Of a stretch of 48,342 nt of DNA, positions 42,144 to 48,342 are shown one piece after another. Position 1 is the stretch's first letter, and the number at the start of each line of letters is the position of its first letter. The DNA is from Erysipelotrichaceae bacterium (GTDB lineage Bacteria; Bacillota_I; Bacilli_A; Erysipelotrichales; Erysipelotrichaceae). The position numbers were made by a program, and so were the translations under genes. Below the pieces are notes generated by a model that had not been told where the DNA came from, ran no database searches, and saw nothing but the letters and a program-made list of their open reading frames with translations. The stretch spans positions 1-48,342 of the forward strand of contig JAFRJA010000170.1 of assembly GCA_017432545.1 (NCBI GenBank), given 5' to 3'.

Positions 42144-43031
42144 ATGGCGGAAAAGAAAACAGAAGCTAAGGCAGAAAACGTTTCCATTTTCGAACAGCTC
42201 AGCAAGGTCAACGTCAATGATCATCTTGACACAAAGAAAAGCGGAAGCAAAGAACTGTCCTACCTTTCGTGGCCATGGGCGGTAAGCGAGATCTCCAAGA
42301 TCGATCCTGAATGGGAATACAAGATTTTGGAATTTGATGCTGCAGGAATGCCTGTGGAACACGGTCTACCTTACCAGACAATTGCAGGTGGATATATGGT
42401 TCATACCGAGGTTACAGTGCTTGGCAAAACCAAGAGAATGTGGCTTCCGGTAATGGATCATCGCAACAATGCGGTAAAGGACCATCAATACCAGGTTCAG
42501 ACGCAATGGGGCGTAAACCCCGTTGCACCAATCGACTCGAATCTCATCAATAAAACGATCATGAGATGTCTGGTCAAAAATCTGGCGATGTTTGGACTCG
42601 GGCTTTACATCTATGCCGGTGAAGATCTGCCGGAAAATGAAAACGAAACCGTTCTTGACGGCACGGCGCCAATGGCACAGAATATCGCCGAACCCGCGCC
42701 TGTCACAGTACCGGCGACAGAACCTGCTGTGGCACAGCCTGACACTGTTACGGTAGAGGCTCCTGCCTTGCCGGATCTCGGAGATGTGATGTCCTTGCAG
42801 GAGGCACAGATCCATATCCTGAAAGGCGGAGGTGACAAGTACAAAGGACATACTGTCCAGTACATGATCGATACCGCCAAGTCGGCAGAACATGCCAGAT
42901 TATGTCTGGAATCTTTTGCCAATAAAGGTGCCGGGCTGGACAAAAAGGCATGTGCTGTTGTTCTGGAGGCTTTCGACAACGGCATAATCCAGTACAAAAA
43001 ACCAACAGCAACGGAAGAAGCGGCCGCATAG
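42144..43031 (+). CDS. Sak/DUF1071-type single-strand annealing protein
   Basis: A 295-residue product. SYLSWPWAVSEISKIDPEWEY, YMVHTEVTVLGKTKRMWLPV and SNLINKTIMRCLVKNLAMFG form the DUF1071 (Rad52-like Sak) pattern. These proteins anneal complementary strands during phage recombination, using ends made by YqaJ/lambda-type exonucleases as at 26516 and 37593. A Pro/Ala/Val-rich linker (about 180-215) and a small C-terminal helical part follow, perhaps for SSB contact. First gene after leader copy 6. Confidence 0.9.
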   Translation: MAEKKTEAKAENVSIFEQLSKVNVNDHLDTKKSGSKELSYLSWPWAVSEISKIDPEWEYKILEFDAAGMPVEHGLPYQTIAGGYMVHTEVTVLGKTKRMWLPVMDHRNNAVKDHQYQVQTQWGVNPVAPIDSNLINKTIMRCLVKNLAMFGLGLYIYAGEDLPENENETVLDGTAPMAQNIAEPAPVTVPATEPAVAQPDTVTVEAPALPDLGDVMSLQEAQIHILKGGGDKYKGHTVQYMIDTAKSAEHARLCLESFANKGAGLDKKACAVVLEAFDNGIIQYKKPTATEEAAA

Positions 43032-43040
43032 CTGCTTCTT
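43015..43040 (+). other. Intercistronic hairpin across a stop codon
   Basis: AAGAAGCGGC pairs with GCTGCTTCTT (one G-U), loop containing the TAG of the annealing-protein gene; the next ribosome site follows. Confidence 0.7.
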
Positions 43041-43062
43041 TCTTAAGAAGGAGGACAAAAAA

Positions 43063-44271
43063 ATGACGGACAATCTGCCGTTTACCATTGATTGGGTGGT
43101 CGACATCGATCTGCCTGGCGTCAAAAAATACAAGGCGGCTCGCGGCACCAATATCGACTGTCCTTTCTGCAAGGAAGACGGTGACAAAAAAGGAAAGGAG
43201 AAGCTGAATTATAACGACAGCAACGGCAAATGGCGCTGTGCCAGGTGCAACAATGCTGGGAATTCGGTAATTCTTCATTCCAAACTGACAGGTCTTGGCT
43301 ATAACGAAGCACTGGCGGATCTGATGAAAAGATGGAACGGACTTCCATCGGATGTGAAGATAAAACTTTCAAGCAGAGAGAAAGGCGGACCGGAATATGT
43401 TCCACCGCACACGTTCCTGCTGAACACAGCCTACACATCGCTTCTGGATCAGCTGACGCTTTCGGATAAGCACAGAAAAGACCTTCGCGTCAGAGGTTTG
43501 AGCGACGAAGACATCAAAGCTTTCGGATATAAGACTTATCCCAAAGTCGGAATGTCGACGTTTGCCCGAAACGCCATTGTAAAAACAGGCGTTGCTCAGG
43601 CTATGCTCAGATACGAAGAGAACGAACATTTCTCTTCTGATCAGCATTGCCAGATTCCGGGATTCTTTGACTTCGGTAATGATGTCAGAATGGTCAGAAG
43701 GCAAAGCTCTTTCTTTGTTCCAGTCAGAAATATCGACGGAACGATAGATAGATTTCAACTTCGACATGACATCAAGCCAACCGCAAGCTATGAAGATAAA
43801 AAAAAATACACTTCATGGTCATCCGGGGAAAAGGAGACCGGGTGCTCTGTTACCGGCACATCCAATATTCACTGGGTCGGCTTCCCTGAAAGTGAAGATT
43901 ACCGATCTGACGAATACAGGACGCCGGAACAGGTCGAACTGACGGAAGGGGCGCTGAAAGGCGATATAGCCCATACTCTGTCGGACCGACACTGGGCATT
44001 CATATGTCTGCTCGGTGTCAGCAACTATGGCCAGCTGTCACAGGCACTGGAATACCTGAAGAAGCACGGAACAAAACGGATCAATATCTGTTTTGACATG
44101 GACTATCTGGTAAATTCCAACGTACAGTCCTCACTGGATAAGGTCAAACGCATGATTACAGATGCAGGTCTTAGCTGGGAATGGATAAAATGGGATCCCA
44201 AATACAAAGGGGTCGATGACTGGCTTCTGGCAAGAAAAAAATTCATTGAAGCAAAGAAAAGCGGGGAGTGA
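43063..44271 (+). CDS. Primase-like protein (CHC2 zinc finger and Toprim)
   Basis: A 402-residue product. A CHC2-like zinc site opens it (DCPFC ... WRCARCNNAG, about 29-65). The second half has a Toprim-like part (VELTEGALKGDIAHTLS with the Glu, and NICFDMDY with the Asp-x-Asp) and ends with VDDWLLARK. It should make RNA primers for replication. No helicase domain is fused. SD AAGGAGG. Confidence 0.87.
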   Translation: MTDNLPFTIDWVVDIDLPGVKKYKAARGTNIDCPFCKEDGDKKGKEKLNYNDSNGKWRCARCNNAGNSVILHSKLTGLGYNEALADLMKRWNGLPSDVKIKLSSREKGGPEYVPPHTFLLNTAYTSLLDQLTLSDKHRKDLRVRGLSDEDIKAFGYKTYPKVGMSTFARNAIVKTGVAQAMLRYEENEHFSSDQHCQIPGFFDFGNDVRMVRRQSSFFVPVRNIDGTIDRFQLRHDIKPTASYEDKKKYTSWSSGEKETGCSVTGTSNIHWVGFPESEDYRSDEYRTPEQVELTEGALKGDIAHTLSDRHWAFICLLGVSNYGQLSQALEYLKKHGTKRINICFDMDYLVNSNVQSSLDKVKRMITDAGLSWEWIKWDPKYKGVDDWLLARKKFIEAKKSGE

Positions 44272-44281
44272 TCTCCGCTTT
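44257..44281 (+). other. Intercistronic hairpin across a stop codon
   Basis: AAAGCGG..AG pairs with CTCCGCTTT (two-base bulge) around TGAT, which contains the primase stop codon; a short T-run follows. Confidence 0.65.
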
Positions 44282-44309
44282 CTGTTTTTAAAAAGGAGGA
44301 AAATGCATT

Positions 44310-44813
44310 ATGACAGAAAAATTATCGTCCATCGTTAAGAAGTACGATAAACAAAAAAGTGAATATCATCTCAAAAAAGTTTCTGTTCAGGAACAGATCT
44401 GTAAACTCAAACAGGAACTTTGCGAGGTGGAGAATTCATACGTAGGATGGATTGACGGGATCCTTATTCCGCTGACAAAGGAATTGATGAAACGCAAGGG
44501 TCTCAAGTACTTTGAGATCTATGGTCCTTTCGGATTACAGTGCGAGACATCGATTTACATGTCCAACGAAAGAAAAGGGCCCAGTCGTAAAGGTTCAAGG
44601 GGAGAGAGCGACATCGCGATATGCGACGTCGACACCTGGAGCCTTAAAGTCCATCCGGATATGAAATACAGAACCGGAAAAACAATCAGCAGGTATCCTA
44701 AAGGATCCATCGGTGAATTAAACGGGGGAAACGATATATATGAAGATCTCCCGGATGACATCGATGAAATCGTTAAATTATTGGAATTTTCGAAAGGAAA
44801 GGAAAATGGTTAA
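44310..44813 (+). CDS. Protein of unknown function
   Basis: A 167-residue product: a coiled-coil front (LKKVSVQEQICKLKQELCEV) and a soluble second half with ISRYPKGSIGELNGGND. An out-of-frame ATG at 44303 is closer to AAGGAGG and would give an 11-residue peptide. Overlaps the next gene by 8 bases. Confidence 0.72.
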   Translation: MTEKLSSIVKKYDKQKSEYHLKKVSVQEQICKLKQELCEVENSYVGWIDGILIPLTKELMKRKGLKYFEIYGPFGLQCETSIYMSNERKGPSRKGSRGESDIAICDVDTWSLKVHPDMKYRTGKTISRYPKGSIGELNGGNDIYEDLPDDIDEIVKLLEFSKGKENG

Positions 44814-45171
44814 GACGTTTGCTTACAGTTATCTGAAAAAGGAATATGAGCTGGCATTCTATGTCTCTTCATACTCCAGCAATGGCAACATGGCGATCAA
44901 GCTCATATTGCCGAATGAGGAGGATGTTTGGGGCGATCTTACGGTCAACCTTGATCTTCTGATTCCGGGATATGCGTTTGTCGATACAAACAACAACCCG
45001 GGTATTGAGAAAGTTATTGAGAAGTATGGATTCGCAAAGCCAACCGGTACAACAAGAACCAACGGTTTCTGTGAATACCCGCTTTACGAATTTAATCTTG
45101 ATAAGATGAAACCTTATATTCATCCGGAATCTGATTATTTTATGGTTAAAAAGGAGGAAGAAAATGCCTAA
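44806..45171 (+). CDS. Small protein, unknown
   Basis: A 121-residue product starting at ATG 44806 behind AAAGGAAAGG. It is beta-rich (MAIKLILPNEEDVWGDLTVN). It overlaps neighbours at both ends (44813 and 45164), so the three genes are coupled. No family recognised. Confidence 0.72.
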   Translation: MVKTFAYSYLKKEYELAFYVSSYSSNGNMAIKLILPNEEDVWGDLTVNLDLLIPGYAFVDTNNNPGIEKVIEKYGFAKPTGTTRTNGFCEYPLYEFNLDKMKPYIHPESDYFMVKKEEENA

Positions 45172-45835
45172 CTATTGTGATTATTCAATGCGTGTGAAGG
45201 GTGAGAAAGCAAATGTCGAGAAGTTCTACAGTTATCTTGGCAATGACTACTGTTATAAAAACGACAATTCACCCACCAGCTATCCGAAGAAGACGGATGA
45301 GGAGTTCATGAAAGAATATTCCATCAGGTATGATTCGAAAGACGGTACAAAGCATCTCTATACAAACGCTGAAAAGCATTTGTATAGAGTATTTGAAGCC
45401 TATCTGAACGAAGAGTATGAAAATGACGATGGAAAATACCTCATGTGGATAACAGGTTATTGTGCCTGGTCGATATATTGCTGCATGTTTGAAGGACCGT
45501 TTTCATATTACACGGATTGCAAACGCGATGATGAGTTTGCTGAACTTCGCAATGAACATGCAACATCTGTACCGACACTTTCGAAGGAATTGGGTCTTGA
45601 AATAGAGATCTTCTCTTCTGAGCCTGGATGCTGCTTTGCTGAACACTATCTTGTTAAAGATGGCGATATAGTCGCTAATGAGGAATATGAATACAACGAA
45701 TATTGCCTTTACGACTACGAGACAAAGGAAGAAGCTCAGAAGGATCTTGGCATAGAGATCTCCGATAATGAATGGGGTGAAGATTACTTTTACAGGTGTG
45801 ATATAGATCCTAATAATCCTGAGTGGAGCATTTAA
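45164..45835 (+). CDS. YubB/DUF1281-like protein
   Basis: A 223-residue acidic product opening MPNYCDYSMRVKGEKANVEK, the typical opening of the DUF1281/YubB ferredoxin-like family of phages and plasmids. CAWSIYCCMFEGPFSYY and LGLEIEIFSSEPGCCFAEHY match the later parts of the pattern. The family role is unknown. It begins inside the previous gene, with AAAAGGAGG upstream. Confidence 0.82.
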   Translation: MPNYCDYSMRVKGEKANVEKFYSYLGNDYCYKNDNSPTSYPKKTDEEFMKEYSIRYDSKDGTKHLYTNAEKHLYRVFEAYLNEEYENDDGKYLMWITGYCAWSIYCCMFEGPFSYYTDCKRDDEFAELRNEHATSVPTLSKELGLEIEIFSSEPGCCFAEHYLVKDGDIVANEEYEYNEYCLYDYETKEEAQKDLGIEISDNEWGEDYFYRCDIDPNNPEWSI

Positions 45836-45846
45836 GGAGACTGTTT

Positions 45847-46347
45847 ATGCATAGCAGAATATTTCAGGTATCCGACAAACCCGTCCCTAAAGATGATTAT
45901 TACACAGAGGACAGGTATTATGCCGGTTTTTGCAACGAAATTGCGGATTATGTCTCTGACGTGGAAGAAGATAACAGGTCATCCGATATCGATTGGCTTG
46001 CAGATTTTTTGAAGGACGCGGCTGTAAGAGACGGTGACAAATTCACTATCATCAATAAAGCCAAATACTTTGAAACGAAATTCAAAAGATATAAAGATCT
46101 TTTAGAAGTCTGCAGCAAAGTCAGTCTTGATGAATTTTCGGGCAAAAAAAATATCAATACCGAAAGTCTGGGATATCACGATGAAATGCCGTTCGGCCCT
46201 CTGACAAATTTACTGGAGGAGTCGTATAACGACAAATTCGGGTTTTATATCGATGATGGGTATTGTATTACCCTTGATGATTATATGCGGTATATAAAGG
46301 ACGGCGATGTCTTCTATATCGGAGCGGTTATTGACTATCACTATTAA
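45847..46347 (+). CDS. Acidic protein, unknown
   Basis: A 166-residue acidic product; ATG 45847 follows AAGGAG, 11 bases after the YubB-like gene. SDIDWLADFLKDAAVRDGDK and DGYCITLDDYMRYIKDGD are its clearest segments. No family recognised. Confidence 0.73.
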   Translation: MHSRIFQVSDKPVPKDDYYTEDRYYAGFCNEIADYVSDVEEDNRSSDIDWLADFLKDAAVRDGDKFTIINKAKYFETKFKRYKDLLEVCSKVSLDEFSGKKNINTESLGYHDEMPFGPLTNLLEESYNDKFGFYIDDGYCITLDDYMRYIKDGDVFYIGAVIDYHY

Positions 46348-46348
46348 T

Positions 46349-46372
46349 AAAGGGCAGAGAGATCTGCTCTTT
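46349..46372 (+). other. Intercistronic GNRA hairpin
   Basis: AAAGGGCAGA-GAGA-TCTGCTCTTT (one G-U) directly after the stop codon, followed by the next ribosome site. Confidence 0.78.
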
Positions 46373-46391
46373 ATTATCAAAAGGAGAAAAA

Positions 46392-46532
46392 ATGTACGAA
46401 GTAAGTTTATTGAATCTTGATACTCAGAAACAATTCAGTAAATGGTTTGACTCCGAGTATCTGATGAGAAAGTTTATTAATAAAGTAAAGTATTCAAAGA
46501 AGCTAAAGCTTTGTTACTGGTGCAAGTGCTGA
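46392..46532 (+). CDS. 46-residue basic protein
   Basis: A short gene with AAAAGGAG and a TGATG overlap with the SprT gene. The product ends LKLCYWCKC, three cysteines that could form a small metal site with partners. Function unknown; coupling suggests it aids SprT expression or action. Confidence 0.65.
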   Translation: MYEVSLLNLDTQKQFSKWFDSEYLMRKFINKVKYSKKLKLCYWCKC

Positions 46533-47068
46533 TGAGAGATATCTGGGAAATCTATAACGATGCCTATAATATCGTTGAAGAATGCTGCGGATATGGCATC
46601 ATCGGTAACATAGCTGATGTCGTTGTGAACTATCGGGCGACCAGAAGATGGGGCTGTTGCAAATGCAGAACCTCACATGGTAAAAAGGAATATACGATCG
46701 AAATATCAAATAGGATATTGAACGAAGATGTTCCTTACAATTCCGTACTGTCGACCATGGTTCACGAACTGCTGCACGCAACTGAAGGAACCAAAGGGCA
46801 TAAAGGTCTGTGGCTCAAAAGAGCCAATCTTGTAATGAGAAAACATCCGGAGCTTTCCATAACCAGGTGTACAAATTCTGAATATTTCAATCTTGAAAAC
46901 AACATTGAAAGAAAGGAATACAAATTCGCCTGTGAATGTGAAAGGTGCGGTGTCATTCTTGCAAGAACGGTCCAAAACAAGTTCGTCAAACATCCTGAAC
47001 ATTACATTCACAAAGGATGCGGCGGACACTTCAGACGCATATATCAGCAGCAGACATCGATTATATAG
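46532..47068 (+). CDS. SprT-like metalloprotein with zinc ribbon
   Basis: A 178-residue product. HELLHATEGTKGHKGLWLKR provides HExxH and the later His of SprT-type zinc peptidases; a C-terminal zinc ribbon (CECERCG ... KGCGGHFRR) follows. In eukaryotes the related SPRTN digests DNA-protein crosslinks; phage SprT proteins are of unknown role. ATG 46532 is chosen for its overlap with the upstream stop. Confidence 0.88.
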   Translation: MRDIWEIYNDAYNIVEECCGYGIIGNIADVVVNYRATRRWGCCKCRTSHGKKEYTIEISNRILNEDVPYNSVLSTMVHELLHATEGTKGHKGLWLKRANLVMRKHPELSITRCTNSEYFNLENNIERKEYKFACECERCGVILARTVQNKFVKHPEHYIHKGCGGHFRRIYQQQTSII

Positions 47069-47088
47069 AAACTTTGTCAGACATCTTC

Positions 47089-47112
47089 CTTAAGGGAGGA
47101 TGTCTTTTTTTT
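47089..47112 (+). terminator. Intrinsic terminator of the primase operon
   Basis: AGACATCTTCC pairs with GGAGGATGTCT around a short loop (stem start near 47089) and is followed by T8. Confidence 0.87.
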
Positions 47113-47118
47113 ACTTTA

Positions 47119-47133
47119 GGCACCCGGGTGCCC
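47119..47133. repeat. Terminator-adjacent palindrome
   Basis: GGCACCCGGGTGCC is a perfect 14-bp palindrome with one more C; it follows the T-run by six bases. Confidence 0.82.
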
Positions 47134-47150
47134 AAGATAAAAAGGCTCAA

Positions 47151-48019
47151 TCAGACTCCCCCGTAAGTGAATGTCAGAATATCCGTATGGGCTCCGGTGG
47201 CTGTCGGGACACCTGACGAGGTCAGGGTGAGGTTTTCCGTGCCTGTGCCTTCTGCCATGGTCCAGGCCGTTTTATTCAGGCTGTAGTAGATCTGACTTGA
47301 TCCGTTCTTCAGCTTCCAGCTGTTCTGGGATGTAATGGACATTCCGACAGAGCCACCACTGATCTCGTAGGTCACAGGATTGATGAGCTGGAGTTCAGGT
47401 TGATACTTGAAGGGATCGTGATTTTGTATGTCAAAAGATATGGAACATAGTAGGTAGTATTTATTGTTGGTGTACCTGTGAAGGTTCCTCCGGTATTAGT
47501 GAACATCCAGTTTAGTGCGTTAGAAGCTGTAGATCCTGTTCCGCTAGTCGGAATACGATAAGGTGCCGTATATGAACCGGTCTTAGTTGCTGAAATTTTA
47601 ATTTTGGTACAACCATAAAACATTTCTATATAACATCCGCTCTCTAAAACTGTAGCAGGCAAGACCGATAGTGATTCCAAACCTGTGTCATACATAAACA
47701 TATAGGCATAGCATTCAGGTGCTAAAGTGGTAGCAGGAAGAGCTGGCGGTGTTTTTAAAGATGTACATCTTGTAAACATAGCCCGATAACAATTTTCAGC
47801 TAGAACGGTAGCCGGAAGTAAAGGGGCATTTGTTAATGATAAGCAGTCATCAAACATATGGCTATAACATCCATATACTAAAGTAGTAGCAGGCAAGGCT
47901 GGCGCAGAAACTAATGATGTACACCATTCAAACATCCAGGCGTAGCACTCACCGCATAAAGTCGTAGTCGGAAGCGCCGGTGCCGTTTTCAGTGATGAAC
48001 AACCCGAAAACATAGCCAT
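47151..48019 (-). pseudogene. BspA-like surface repeat protein, frameshifted
   Basis: The first open frame (48019-47372, 215 residues) holds about five BspA/DUF285-type repeats of 24 residues with MF..C.SL..APALPATTL, then a junction with TYKITIPSSINLNSSS. The frame then stops; from 47375 another frame continues the same kind of beta module (SVGMSITSQNSWKLKNGSSQ ... ILTFTYGG) to 47151. The same module occurs in the DGR lipoprotein. Upstream of 48019 the frame stays open for about 150 bases with repeat-like text (LLFRDCGKLIDASSINFGS) but no ATG, and it overlaps an HTH remnant on the other strand. It is probably a decayed adhesin gene or contains sequencing errors. Confidence 0.75.
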
Positions 48020-48102
48020 ACATACGCCCCATTTTGAATTAAACGATGTGATACTTCCAAAATTAATGGAACTTGCATCTATTAGCTTTCCACAATCTCT
48101 GA

Positions 48103-48219
48103 ATAATAGACGGAGTATCGCTTCCCAAAGTTGAAACGATGTATAAACTTTCAGACATGTTAGGCATTGATGTTGATGAGATCAAGAAGATGACCTACAA
48201 ATGTTCGTTTCCAATTTAA
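48103..48219 (+). pseudogene. Possible XRE-type HTH repressor remnant
   Basis: The frame reads IIDGVSLPKVETMYKLSDML and GIDVDEIKKMTY, which is close to the second half of an XRE/Cro HTH domain. The front half appears only in other frames upstream (ATTAGCTTTCCACAATCTC), as if single bases were lost. It lies opposite the BspA-like gene's open 5' region, so only one of the two is likely real. Confidence 0.4.
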
Positions 48220-48336
48220 AAAGGAATGAAAGAGTGTGTTTTTCGACATTATTCTGGTTAAACTTTCCAATTTAAAAGGGAATAGTGATAAAAAATAATA
48301 TTATGTATATTTTTATTTTCCAATTTAAAAGGGAAT
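48208..48336. repeat. Three direct 20-bp repeats at the window edge
   Basis: TTTCCAATTTAAAAGGGAAT occurs at 48264-48283 and 48317-48336, and with one change at 48208-48227. Spacings are 56 and 53 bp with unlike sequence between. The unit has weak dyad symmetry (TTCC ... GGAA). It may be an iteron or operator array or the first repeats of a CRISPR-like array; the window ends here. Confidence 0.55.
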
Positions 48337-48342
48337 AATGGC

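Noticed and set aside
48208..48342. Calling a CRISPR array outright
   Set aside because: Repeat only about 20 bp, uneven period, no cas gene, only three copies visible.
1..48342. tRNA or rRNA genes
   Set aside because: No cloverleaf with a T-loop of the GGTTCGAATCC type or rRNA segments was noticed by eye.

Overview
The window looks like part of a large mobile genome (a phage, phage-plasmid or big plasmid/ICE) of an anaerobic, low-to-mid-GC Bacillota, probably a gut organism. Support for this: very strong Shine-Dalgarno sites (AAAAGGAGG) before nearly every gene; a glycyl-radical (oxygen-sensitive) ribonucleotide reductase; lipoprotein and BspA-like surface genes; and a dense set of replication and recombination genes with no ribosomal or central-metabolism genes. 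No capsid, tail, terminase or conjugation gene is visible, so the type of element stays open.

Layout. 1-1850: a beta-solenoid surface protein whose membrane anchor is out of frame. 1951-2854: secreted transglutaminase-like protein. 2958-8131: SSB, a small protein, a MoxR/CobS-like AAA ATPase and a HExxH/VWA protein. 8219-12071: about ten small genes including a RadC-like protein. 12232-18807: nuclease, HNH protein, an ISC element (omega RNA plus IscB), zinc-ribbon, SLOG, DUF2325-like and thioredoxin-like lipoprotein genes. 18919-22680 (minus): a diversity-generating retroelement (DGR) with reverse transcriptase, template repeat and a surface lipoprotein carrying the variable repeat. 22843-27280: type IA topoisomerase and a YqaJ-type nuclease. 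27496-36152: class III ribonucleotide reductase with two inteins and a fused redoxin domain, then small genes and a SleB-like hydrolase. 36288-41464: second YqaJ nuclease and a RecD2-like helicase. 41498-41818 (minus): small gene. 41985-47068: Sak-type annealing protein, primase, small genes, SprT. 47151-48019 (minus): broken BspA-like gene. The right edge carries an HTH remnant and three copies of a 20-bp repeat.

Regulation is the most distinctive part. Six operons (TATAAT boxes at 1967, 2974, 8234, 27512, 36304 and 42001) share one promoter form: TGGYRCCA, 7-8 bp, TATAAT, then a nearly invariant transcript start (core ACTTAAATATCTTGTTCG). Each leader then folds into an intrinsic terminator whose arm sequences differ between most copies while the layout is kept. 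This suggests an operon-wide attenuation/antitermination system. Three other operons use TTGACA-like promoters. A 14-16 bp palindrome (GGGCACCCAGGTGCCC and variants) follows transcription units at six places, and many gaps within operons hold a short perfect hairpin directly after the stop codon, several with GNRA loops.

Together the genes form a replication/recombination set (SSB, primase, helicase, annealing protein, two exonucleases, topoisomerase, nucleotide supply) plus accessory surface and small genes that may act against or on the host. Function assignments rest on motif recognition by eye; no database search was run.
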